From Clostridia bacterium (lineage in GTDB: Bacteria > Bacillota > Clostridia > Oscillospirales > CAG-272): a stretch of DNA of 30,740 bases. The stretch covers positions 1-30,740 of the forward strand of contig CAAGDE010000173.1 of NCBI GenBank assembly GCA_900768535.1. Direction: 5' to 3'. The first letter of the stretch is position 1, and each line of letters opens with the position of its first letter. The notes under the pieces are model-generated. The model saw only the letters and a list, made by a program, of their open reading frames with translations. It made no database searches and was not told where the DNA came from. Of this stretch, positions 8,120 through 15,006 are shown one piece after another. The position numbers and the translations under genes were made by a program.

Positions 8120-8172
8120 TACTTTGAAAGCCGAAAAAGGCGGGAAGCGCCGAACCAAAGAAGGAGACGGAT

Positions 8173-9768
8173 ATGAAGATTTTCATTCGGAAAAAATACC
8201 TGGTTGTACCGGTCGGCACCTACGCAACCAATAAAAAGCTTTGCTTTTATGAATCTGCAGGCGGCGAAAAAACGCTGGTCATGGACTTTGACTGTAAGAT
8301 GGATTTTCTGAGTCCCACGTATACTGCCTACATTGATGTTTCGCAATTCAAAGGCAGGGAGCTGGAATATTGCAGCATCCCGCAAATGGACTTTCTGTTG
8401 GATCAATGCGATGAAAAAAAGATTGAGGGTGTGTATCGGGAGGAATTCAGACCTTTCGTACATTACACGCCGCAGATCGGATGGATCAACGATCCGAACG
8501 GCATGATCAGGTACGGCGACACCTACCATATGTTTTATCAGTACAATCCGTTGGGATCTGTATGGGGAAATATGCACTGGGGACACGCAATCAGCCGTGA
8601 TTTGGTTCATTGGGAGGAGCAGGAAATTGCTTTATACCCCGACAGAATGGGGACGATGTATTCGGGATCGGCAATTGAGGATGTGAACAACGTGACCGGT
8701 CTGAAAAGCAATGAATATTCCCCGATGCTGTTGTTTTATACTGCTGCCGGGGACGGATCGCTGTTATCCAAGGGCCGGCTGTGCACACAGTGCTTAGCTT
8801 ACTCTGCCGATCAGGGAAAGACATTTCAAAAATACAGTGCAAATCCGGTTGTGAAATGGATGGAAAGCCACAACCGGGACCCCAAGGTGGTTTGGGTTGA
8901 GGAAATTTCACGGTATGTCATGGTTTTGTATCTCACCGGTGGGCGATACAGCATCCTGACCTCCGGAAATCTGCTGGAGTGGACCCCTTTGCAGGAAATT
9001 GTTTTGGAGAAGGAATCGGAGTGTCCGGATATCATGTGCTTTACGGTGAACCGGAAGAGGTATTGGGTTATTTCGGGCGCATCGGACAGGTACATCATCG
9101 GAGCATTTGAAAAAGGTGCTTTTGTTCAAAAGTCCATGACGAAGCAGCTGAGCTACTCCCCGTCCCACAGCAGCTACGCGGCGCAGAGCTTTTCCGGAAC
9201 AGAGGACGGAAGAACGATTCGTATCGCATGGGATCAAATCCGTATGCCGTCTGACAGGGTCCCGAATCAAATGAGTATTCCTATGGAGATGCAATTGATT
9301 TGCGTTGACGGGGACTATATGCTGACTGCCATGCCGGTCAGGGAGATTGAATTGCTTTATGAGGATACGTACCGGGTCCGGGATCTGTGCCTGACGGCTC
9401 CCCGGCGGATCCCGTTGGAGCGTTCTGCTTACGATATTTGCCTGGAAGCGGCGTTTGAAAGCGATATGGAAATCGAAATTTTCGGTCAGACCATGAAGCT
9501 CAATCTGGAAGCGAACTGTATTGACATGAAAACGGTTCGGGTTCCGCTCAGCCTGAAGCTGGATTCCGTAAAGCTGAGACTGATCGTGGACCGTTGCTCC
9601 GTTGAGATCTTTGCGGATGACGGAAAGTTCTGTGCCACCTTCCCGGTTCTCTGTGATTATAATTTGCCGTATTTGAAGATCACTGCCGAAAAGCCGGTAC
9701 GGATACGGCGCCTGGATTGCAACAGGCTGAAATCCATTCACGCTTCCGATGAAAATGTGGGGTGCTGA
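8173..9768 (+). CDS. Glycoside hydrolase family 32 beta-fructosidase (sucrose/fructan hydrolase)
   Basis: The 531-residue protein carries the three GH32 acid motifs in order. WINDPNG at residues 104-110 has Asp107 as the nucleophile, RDP at 235-237 has Asp236 stabilising the transition state, and SECPD has Glu282 as the acid/base. The YNP (124-126) and HWGHAISRDLVHW (135-147) segments also fit the five-bladed propeller. The C-terminal 130 residues form the expected beta-sandwich (VRLIVDRCSVEIFADDG-like). About 90 residues precede the catalytic domain, which is more than in a minimal enzyme. There is no signal peptide, so the protein should act in the cytoplasm on sucrose, sucrose-6-phosphate or short fructo-oligosaccharides that have been taken up. 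It is a single gene with its own promoter and no adjacent transporter or fructokinase. Substrate choice between sucrose-6-phosphate and fructan cannot be settled from the sequence. Confidence 0.92.
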   Translation: MKIFIRKKYLVVPVGTYATNKKLCFYESAGGEKTLVMDFDCKMDFLSPTYTAYIDVSQFKGRELEYCSIPQMDFLLDQCDEKKIEGVYREEFRPFVHYTPQIGWINDPNGMIRYGDTYHMFYQYNPLGSVWGNMHWGHAISRDLVHWEEQEIALYPDRMGTMYSGSAIEDVNNVTGLKSNEYSPMLLFYTAAGDGSLLSKGRLCTQCLAYSADQGKTFQKYSANPVVKWMESHNRDPKVVWVEEISRYVMVLYLTGGRYSILTSGNLLEWTPLQEIVLEKESECPDIMCFTVNRKRYWVISGASDRYIIGAFEKGAFVQKSMTKQLSYSPSHSSYAAQSFSGTEDGRTIRIAWDQIRMPSDRVPNQMSIPMEMQLICVDGDYMLTAMPVREIELLYEDTYRVRDLCLTAPRRIPLERSAYDICLEAAFESDMEIEIFGQTMKLNLEANCIDMKTVRVPLSLKLDSVKLRLIVDRCSVEIFADDGKFCATFPVLCDYNLPYLKITAEKPVRIRRLDCNRLKSIHASDENVGC

Positions 9769-9817
9769 CTCCAATATAAAAATGACATCGGTTGTGCAGT
9801 GACGGCATAAAAATTCC

Positions 9818-9846
9818 TTGACAGCGGCGTCTGATTGCAGTATAAT
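9818..9846 (+). promoter_or_regulatory. Consensus promoter of the small membrane protein gene
   Basis: TTGACA (9818-9823), a 17-bp spacer and TATAAT (9841-9846) form a perfect promoter. It lies about 50 bp behind the GH32 stop and 30 bp ahead of the next ATG, so that gene has its own strong transcription. Confidence 0.88.
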
Positions 9847-9876
9847 GGAAGTACACCAGGCATGAGGGAGGACGTT

Positions 9877-10200
9877 ATGAAAAAAACGATTCCGATTCTT
9901 GTTCCCATCGTTACGGGCTTGTTCGGCGGTTGGTTTGCCGAATGCTTTCTGAATTTTTGTTCGATAATAGCTTCGCCTTTTGCCAACCTTGAAGAACCCG
10001 GCTTTCTTGTGTTTTGCGGGATTTGTTCGTTGGTTTCTGCCTTGCTTATCCTGACCGTTGCGATTGCGAATGCCTTCTTTTTGATTGAATTGGACAACAG
10101 GAAAAAAGCAAGGCTTGTGCTGATTGCGCAGGCTTGTGTTTCGCTTTCCCTTTTTGCGGTTTCTTTGAGATTTGCAGAACGGATCATCCATATTTTTTAG
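9877..10200 (+). CDS. Small membrane protein of unknown function
   Basis: The ATG at 9877 follows GGGAGG with 6 bases between. An earlier in-frame start would fall inside the promoter. The 107-residue product is almost entirely hydrophobic, with three probable transmembrane helices at about residues 5-30, 40-67 and 76-98, separated by short loops (NLEEPG; ELDNRKKAR). The Lys/Arg-rich loop between helices 2 and 3 should face the cytoplasm. No family is recognised. Because of its strong private promoter it is likely expressed, but context gives no clue to its function. Confidence 0.65.
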   Translation: MKKTIPILVPIVTGLFGGWFAECFLNFCSIIASPFANLEEPGFLVFCGICSLVSALLILTVAIANAFFLIELDNRKKARLVLIAQACVSLSLFAVSLRFAERIIHIF

Positions 10201-10242
10201 GTTTCATCTCATAAAAAACGCCGACAGCGTATCTGTCGTCAA

Positions 10243-10312
10243 AAACTGCAGACCAAAAACCACCCACACCGAAGCGGAAGCTGAGGGGTGGGTGGTTTTT
10301 GGTCTGCAGTTT
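10243..10312 (+). repeat. Long perfect hairpin downstream of the small membrane protein gene
   Basis: The arms 10243-10267 and 10288-10312 are perfectly complementary over 25 bp (core CTGCAGACCAAAAACCACCC) around a 20-base loop. There is no long T-run after it, although TTTATCTTTG follows. It may act as a terminator for the gene ending at 10200, or it may be a small palindromic element. Confidence 0.7.
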
Positions 10313-10367
10313 ATCTTTGCGACATCCGCCATCCGGCTTGGATGGGGGATACTTCCCGGAAGAAATT

Positions 10368-10516
10368 TTCAAGGCTTTCAAGACCCTTCACCAAAGGGAT
10401 TCCGGACAACGTTAAAGCAGAATCCAAAGCCCACTTTTTTAAAAGTTTTGAAAGTCCTTAGAAAACTTTTTCAAAAGTTTTCCAAGCAGGGTTTGAGACA
10501 GCGTCCCAAGGTCTTT
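10368..10516 (+). repeat. Degenerate partial copy of the MITE-like palindromic element
   Basis: The segment 10486-10513 matches the inverse of 23618-23645 at 26 of 28 positions (core GACAGCGTCCCAAGGTC). The preceding 10441-10485 resembles 23763-23810 (AAAGTTTTGAAAG..., GAAAACTTTTTCAAAAGTTTTCC). The left boundary is unclear. It lies next to three truncated genes. Confidence 0.65.
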
Positions 10517-10530
10517 ACAGCGTCCCAAAA

Positions 10531-10737
10531 TCAACGGATGAACAGCAGGAACACCGGATTCAGATACTCGCATTCCGTCTCCGCTTCCACTCCGTCCGGT
10601 AAGTGCACAAACGGAAGCGGCACCCATTCGCCGTCTTCCCGAAGGATCCGGATATCTCTGCACATCCGCCAGCGATCCGGCAGGCACAGCCGGATATTCC
10701 GTACCGGGTCGTCGCAAAGATTCAGCAGCGTCAGCAT
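10531..10737 (-). pseudogene. C-terminal remnant of a glycosidase-like gene
   Basis: On the minus strand, about 68 codons (LTLLNLCDDPVRNIRLCLP, ILREDGEWVPLPF, ECEYLNPVFLLF) read like the closing beta-sandwich of a large glycoside hydrolase or beta-galactosidase-type protein. The NLCDDPV and EYLNPVFL strands are the basis for this. The reading frame stops upstream at the junction with the AraC remnant near 10735, and there is no ribosome binding site before the apparent ATG. I therefore read it as the 3' end of a gene whose main body was lost. The family assignment is tentative; the truncation is clearer. Confidence 0.45.
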
Positions 10738-10738
10738 T

Positions 10739-11185
10739 CAAAGCGAGCCATACTCGGAAGCCCTGCTGCAGGCATATGTGCAGGAGCTGTTTATCTGCAT
10801 TGCAAGGCGGATTGACCGGGCGGAAACCATCGAATCGGAGATGTCCTACACCGATCTTGCAATCCGCTATATCAAGAGCAATTACATGAGAAAAATCTAT
10901 CTGGATGAGGTTGCAAAATACTGCAAGGTCAGTGCCGCCTATCTGTCCCGCAGCTTCAAAAACGAGATCGGAATGTCCTTCACGGAGTATCTGACCCTGT
11001 TCCGACTGAACAGTGCCGACGTCCTCATGACATCGGATCCGGATCGCTCCGTTACCGATATCGCATATCAATGCGGATTCAACGACAGCAACTATTTCTC
11101 CTATGTTTACAAAAAGGCATTCGGGCACTCTCCCATGAGTAAAAAGAAAAGCCTGAAGCAGGAGCTGTCCCTTTTTGAAAAATAG
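10739..11185 (+). pseudogene. C-terminal remnant of an AraC-family regulator
   Basis: About 148 residues are recognisable, including the full double helix-turn-helix. The first helix-turn-helix is YLDEVAKYCKVSAAYLSRSFK with GMSFTEYL, and the second is SVTDIAYQCGFNDSNYFSYVYKKAFGHSP. The sensor half that an AraC regulator of about 280 residues should have is missing. In place of that half, the upstream sequence is the antisense glycosidase tail and a repeat element. There is no start codon with a ribosome binding site at the junction. An open frame continues upstream to 10172, but it runs through the hairpin and repeat and is not credible as protein. The fragment is most likely non-functional. 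Confidence 0.7.
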
Positions 11186-11635
11186 CACCTTTGGTCCCGC
11201 AAAAAAGACTTTTTATACCCCCGGCTGGGAGATGTTTGTCGGCTTCCGGGAAAACTACGATGCATGGCGGGCGTTTTTTGAAACGTACTCCAACCGGATT
11301 TTCTACGGCACCGATACTGCGGGATATCCCATCAAAAAGGCAATCCATGAGACGGTGCGGTATGCCGTTGGAGGGGATCCTGTCGAAATTTCGATTCCGC
11401 ACGCCACGTTTGCGCGCATGAAGGGCTTTGACCTTTCCCAAGCGGCGCAGGAGAACATCTGCCACCGCAACTATCACCGTCTGATCGGAAAACCGAAGCC
11501 GGTCAACGTCCCCCTGCTCCTGCAGGAGACGCAGAAGCTGCGGGTGATTCTGGAGCGCAATGACGGAGAAGGCGAAATCATTGCAAGACTGGCACGGATT
11601 GAACGGGAGCTTTCGGCGACGGAATGACGGAATGA
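11186..11635 (+). pseudogene. C-terminal remnant of an amidohydrolase-family protein
   Basis: After the AraC stop the frame reads FYTPGWEMFVGFRENYDAWRAFFETYSNRIFYGTDT, then an AI.ETVRYAVG helix and NICHRNYHRLIG. This fits the end of the TIM-barrel amidohydrolase (Amidohydro_2) family, in which the YGTDT aspartate is a metal ligand and a final N..RL.G helix closes the barrel. The first half of the barrel, with the HxH metal motif, is absent, and the only possible start (ATG 11175) overlaps the AraC stop without a good ribosome binding site. The stop lies at about 11625-11627, and the tail to 11635 is uncertain. It is probably a dead fragment, though expression of a short protein cannot be excluded. 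Confidence 0.6.
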
Positions 11636-11693
11636 AGAAAAAAACGCTTCTCCCTGCGGTGCTCGCCGGAATTGTCTTTCCCTTGATCCGACA

Positions 11694-11762
11694 AAAAATC
11701 CTTGCCTGCAACCCGGTTACAGGCAAGGATTTTTGTATCGGCTGACGGAAAATCCGACTTCG
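11694..11762 (+). repeat. Hairpin-terminator repeat, copy 2 (bidirectional)
   Basis: AAAAATCCTTGCCTG (11694-11708) and its exact complement (11720-11734) form a 15-bp stem with T-runs on both strands. The tail TTTTTGTATCGGCTGACGG...CCGACTTCG (11730-11762) closely matches copy 1. It ends the minus-strand sugar operon, whose last gene stops at 11781, and also faces the amidohydrolase remnant. Confidence 0.85.
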
Positions 11763-11780
11763 CAGCTGCCTGACAGCCGG

Positions 11781-12665
11781 TTACCTCTGCATTTGTTGCC
11801 GCCAGAACCTTGCCGCGCCGACAAGGTGGACGAGGTCGGGGTTCCGCACGGGGGTGATGAGCCGCAGGGAGGGGATGTTTCCGAGCGCTTCCCGCAAGGC
11901 TCCCCCGAATACGGGATAGGAGCGGGAAATCTGCCCGCCGAGGTAGAGGGCTTCCATCTCGTTCTCCCGCAGGATGCCGCGCACCACGGTTCCGAGGTCG
12001 CGCCCCATGTCCTCATAGACCTGCCGCGCCAAAGGGTCTCCCGCATCCGCCCGATCGCCGATTTCCTTCGCGCTTGCAAGGGGAGACGGGGCAAGCTCGT
12101 TGTAATGCCTCACAATCGCGCGCGCCGAAATATAGTCCTCCGCAATGCCGTCCCGGTAAGGGGTGTTCCAGATGCTGACGAGCGGTGTTCCCCTGTCGGT
12201 CAGGCACGGCTTGCCGTTTACCGTCAGCGCAAAGCCCAGTCCCGTGCCGAGCATGACTCCCGCAATCCTGCGGTAGGGGGAATCCGTCTCCGCCGCGCCG
12301 AGGATGAACGCCGCCGAATCGTGCAGGAAGCGCACGGGGACGTCTCCGAGGACTTCCGCAAACCACGGGCGGAGCGGGATGCCGCAGATGGCGGTGTACT
12401 TGTGCTTCATTCGGCTGATGCCGCTTTTGTAGTCGAACGGTCCCGGAATGTCCACCGCGACGCCCGTAATGCGCCCGCCCATGGCTTCTGCGCGGTTCCG
12501 CATTTCGGCGAGCAGGGCGGTATAGGCGGCGTGAACCTCTTCGGTTGTGCCGTTTGAATTGGCGGGATGCGAGCAAAAACTTCCCGCCACGGGGGACTGC
12601 CCCTCGAACCGTCCCGCCTTGAGAAAGGTTCCGCCCGCGTCCAGTGACAGAAGATAGTCTTTCAT
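11781..12665 (-). CDS. ROK-family sugar kinase lacking the usual zinc motif
   Basis: The start at 12665 (MKDYLLSLDAGGTFLKAG) puts the DxGGT phosphate-binding loop at residues 9-13, where the family has it. There is no clear ribosome binding site, but the ATG lies 11 bases after the upstream stop, so it is probably coupled. The 294-residue protein has the middle segment VAVDIPGPFDYKSGISR, the catalytic region RFLHDSAAFILGAAE with Asp116 as probable base, and the second phosphate loop VMLGTGLGFAL (137-147). At the place where ROK kinases carry the CxCGxxGCxE zinc site this protein reads WNTPYRDGIAEDYIS, with no cysteines. It likely phosphorylates a hexose or related sugar, perhaps the product of the isomerases upstream. 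It is the last gene of the AraC-linked operon. Substrate unknown. Confidence 0.85.
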   Translation of the reverse strand: MKDYLLSLDAGGTFLKAGRFEGQSPVAGSFCSHPANSNGTTEEVHAAYTALLAEMRNRAEAMGGRITGVAVDIPGPFDYKSGISRMKHKYTAICGIPLRPWFAEVLGDVPVRFLHDSAAFILGAAETDSPYRRIAGVMLGTGLGFALTVNGKPCLTDRGTPLVSIWNTPYRDGIAEDYISARAIVRHYNELAPSPLASAKEIGDRADAGDPLARQVYEDMGRDLGTVVRGILRENEMEALYLGGQISRSYPVFGGALREALGNIPSLRLITPVRNPDLVHLVGAARFWRQQMQR

Positions 12666-12676
12666 GATGCCAGCGC

Positions 12677-14467
12677 TCAGCGCTTGAGCATGGTCTTGTG
12701 AACCGTAATCCATGTGCCGGGCTTGTTGTTGATCAGCTCGTATTCGCCCATGGACGCGGGGACGACCACCATGTCAAGATAGTTCATGTCAAAATGCAGG
12801 GAGGAATCCTTCTTCGAGCGCACCGTGATGCTCTCGCCGTCCACCAGCGCGAGGACATGGAAGTCGCCGTCCGTGTTGTCCTCCATCCCGTCAACAAATT
12901 TGAGGTTGCGCAGGGAGAAATAGAGCTGATCGCATTCGCCCACGACAAGCTCCTCCCAATCCGTCCCGCTCCGCAGAACCCGCCGCCGACCGTTGACGAG
13001 GTTTGCACGGACATAGTCCTCTTTCATATCGCGGTTGAGGTTGCGCGCGCCGAAAAAGGAGTGAATCGGGCGCGGGTTGCCGTCAAGGTCTTTCCGCAGA
13101 TAGTCATACATCTTGTAGGTGTAGGAGCCGACCGTCAGCGAGCCGATTTCCAGAATCAACTGGTTCTGCCCCGACGCGTGAATCGTGCCGGCGGGAATCA
13201 TGACCTGCACGCCGGGTTCGCTTCTGACCCCGTAGATGTACTTTTTGTAGTCCACGGGCGTGTGTTCCTGTTCGCTTTTTTTGATTTCCGAGACGAATTC
13301 GTCCGCGTCCGCATCCCCGCGGAAGCCGAGATAGGTGCGCGCGCCCTGACCCGTTGCAACGATGTAGTAGCTTTCGTCCTGCCTGCCGAGCTCGTTGTGG
13401 TTCTCGGTGAGGAATTTCTCGCCCGGATGCAGCTGAATCGACATATTGCCCGCCGCGTGGAAGGTATCGTCATAGTTGAAGCGGATGGGGAAGAAGCCGT
13501 GGAAATCCCGCAGACAGCGCGCGCCCATCAGCTTTTCGCCGTTGGAAGCAACCACGGCATAGAAGGGAAGCTCCACGCTATAGCCGTCCATGTTCAGCAC
13601 CGTGCTGACCTCCATCGGAATCAGGTCAAAGACCCACGCGCAGTTCTTCATGGTGTCGGGGAGACGGCGCTCCTTCATGGTCAGGTATCCGCCCCAGACC
13701 CCCTCAAGGTAAACGGGGCGCTGGCGCAGGGGATAGTCCAGCGCGCGGTCAATCAGCGCGGACAGGACCGACCCCGGCATCATCTGAAGTGTGTCGGGCG
13801 CATCGGCGCAGATGTACCAGTCCAGCTTTTTGCCCGCAAGCAGACGGCAACGCAGGGAGAACGCCAATTCAAAATCGACGTAGTAGCAGCGTCGCATGGT
13901 CACCTTGAACGGGAGCGTTTCGTCCGAGCCGTAGTTGCGGTAGGAGCCTTTCTTGATGTTCAGCACCGCCTGCTTCGGCGTAACATCCGCGAAAATGTGA
14001 AGGTCGGCAAGGTCGTAGAGCTCCTCGCACAGCGCACCGTTTCCGTAAAGGACCACCGTCCCGCGCTTTTCCGCCAGTCTTTCCTGCAGTGCCGCCAGCT
14101 TTTTCTCGTCAAACAGCCCGCGATAGCCTTCCTTGAACAGCCGACCGTACAGGAGAACGGGGTCTTTTTCGCGGTCCTCGGGGAGGTAGTCCGCAAGCAG
14201 GGCTTTGAGTTCGGCGGCGGACTTGTAAATGCTTGCAATCGAAATCAGCTCGCAGTCGGCGGGGAGCAGACCGATCAGCGCGTCAAACGGCGCGGTGGTG
14301 TAGCCGTCGATGGCAATGACCCTGTTTCCTTGGCAGAGGTCGGCAAAAACCGCCGCCAGCTGTGCCGTGCCGCGCGCAATCCGGTCGGTATGCACACTGC
14401 CGTCATTGGTCAGGTTGTTGACCGCGTTCGGGTCGTTGTAGGGGAAGGGATTGAACATAAAACTCAT
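12677..14467 (-). CDS. Class I mannose-6-phosphate isomerase-like protein with an extra N-terminal domain
   Basis: The 596-residue protein starts at an ATG with AGAGGT 8 bases upstream. The C-terminal half carries the type I phosphomannose isomerase cupin motifs: QLHPGE (345-350, Gln345 and His347), Glu365 in DESYYI, and His430 in IPAGTIH. Together these supply the usual metal ligands. The N-terminal 200 residues (RVIAIDGYTTAPFDALI, TVVLYGNGALCEELYDLADLHIF, PKQAVLNIKKGSYRNYG) look like a P-loop kinase fold of the uridine-kinase type, but they lack the GK(S/T) needed to bind nucleotide. The domain is therefore probably regulatory or structural. The expected reaction is aldose/ketose isomerisation of a phosphorylated hexose. 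Its position between a PfpI protein and a ROK kinase supports a sugar-processing operon. Confidence 0.8.
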   Translation of the reverse strand: MSFMFNPFPYNDPNAVNNLTNDGSVHTDRIARGTAQLAAVFADLCQGNRVIAIDGYTTAPFDALIGLLPADCELISIASIYKSAAELKALLADYLPEDREKDPVLLYGRLFKEGYRGLFDEKKLAALQERLAEKRGTVVLYGNGALCEELYDLADLHIFADVTPKQAVLNIKKGSYRNYGSDETLPFKVTMRRCYYVDFELAFSLRCRLLAGKKLDWYICADAPDTLQMMPGSVLSALIDRALDYPLRQRPVYLEGVWGGYLTMKERRLPDTMKNCAWVFDLIPMEVSTVLNMDGYSVELPFYAVVASNGEKLMGARCLRDFHGFFPIRFNYDDTFHAAGNMSIQLHPGEKFLTENHNELGRQDESYYIVATGQGARTYLGFRGDADADEFVSEIKKSEQEHTPVDYKKYIYGVRSEPGVQVMIPAGTIHASGQNQLILEIGSLTVGSYTYKMYDYLRKDLDGNPRPIHSFFGARNLNRDMKEDYVRANLVNGRRRVLRSGTDWEELVVGECDQLYFSLRNLKFVDGMEDNTDGDFHVLALVDGESITVRSKKDSSLHFDMNYLDMVVVPASMGEYELINNKPGTWITVHKTMLKR

Positions 14468-14472
14468 GGCTG

Positions 14473-14988
14473 TTACCTCTTTTCCGAATTGACCTGTTTG
14501 ATGAATGCCCGCATGAAGTCCGGCAGGTCGTCCGGACGGCGGGAGGTGATGAGGTTGCCGTCAACGACAACCGGACTGTTCTCGTAAAGCGCGCCCGCGT
14601 TGATGACATCGTCCCGGATGCCGGGATAGCAGGTGCAGTGCCTGCCGCAGAGAACCCTTGCCGAGATGAGAATCAGCGGACCGTGGCAGATTGCCGCAAC
14701 AGGCTTGTGAGCCTCGAAAAACGCGCGGGTGGCGGCGAGGATGTCGGCGTTCTGCCGCAGCTTTTCGGGCGCCGTGCCGCCGGGGAGCAGAAGCGCGTCA
14801 TAGGCGGCGGGGTCGATGTCCGCGGGGAGCAGGTCGGCATTCACCGTGAACCAGTGCTTGCCGCGGATGGTTTTCTTTTCAAGCGATGCGACCGTGACCG
14901 CGTAGCCTTCCTCCTTCATCCGCGTGAGGGGGTAGTACGCCTCGGTGTCGTCGCAGTTGTCATAGGTGATGACGAGAATCCGTTTCAT
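14473..14988 (-). CDS. DJ-1/PfpI family protein (amidotransferase-like fold)
   Basis: The 171-residue protein has the family layout: MKRILVITYDNCDDTE with the conserved acidic Glu16, LLLPGGTAPEKLR (67-79), the nucleophile elbow AICHGP with Cys101-His102, and the closing NLITSRRPDDLPDF (145-158). Members include PfpI/YhbO-type proteins described as proteases, chaperones or deglycases acting on sugar-derived aldehyde adducts. The catalytic Cys and Glu are both present, so it should be active. It sits 5 bases upstream of the isomerase/kinase genes in a sugar operon. This may point to protection against reactive sugar intermediates, or to a direct step on the sugar. The choice among these is not resolved by sequence. 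Confidence 0.87.
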   Translation of the reverse strand: MKRILVITYDNCDDTEAYYPLTRMKEEGYAVTVASLEKKTIRGKHWFTVNADLLPADIDPAAYDALLLPGGTAPEKLRQNADILAATRAFFEAHKPVAAICHGPLILISARVLCGRHCTCYPGIRDDVINAGALYENSPVVVDGNLITSRRPDDLPDFMRAFIKQVNSEKR

Positions 14989-15006
14989 AATGCCTGCTGC
15001 CCTCCG

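Noticed and set aside
10172..10738. Upstream extension of the AraC-like frame
   Set aside because: It reads through a 25-bp perfect hairpin and a repeat element, and the translation has no sensor-domain character.
12698..14587. Long plus-strand open frame antisense to the PMI-like gene
   Set aside because: It has no ribosome binding site and low-complexity Arg/Val-rich translation. The opposite strand carries clear isomerase motifs in a tight operon.
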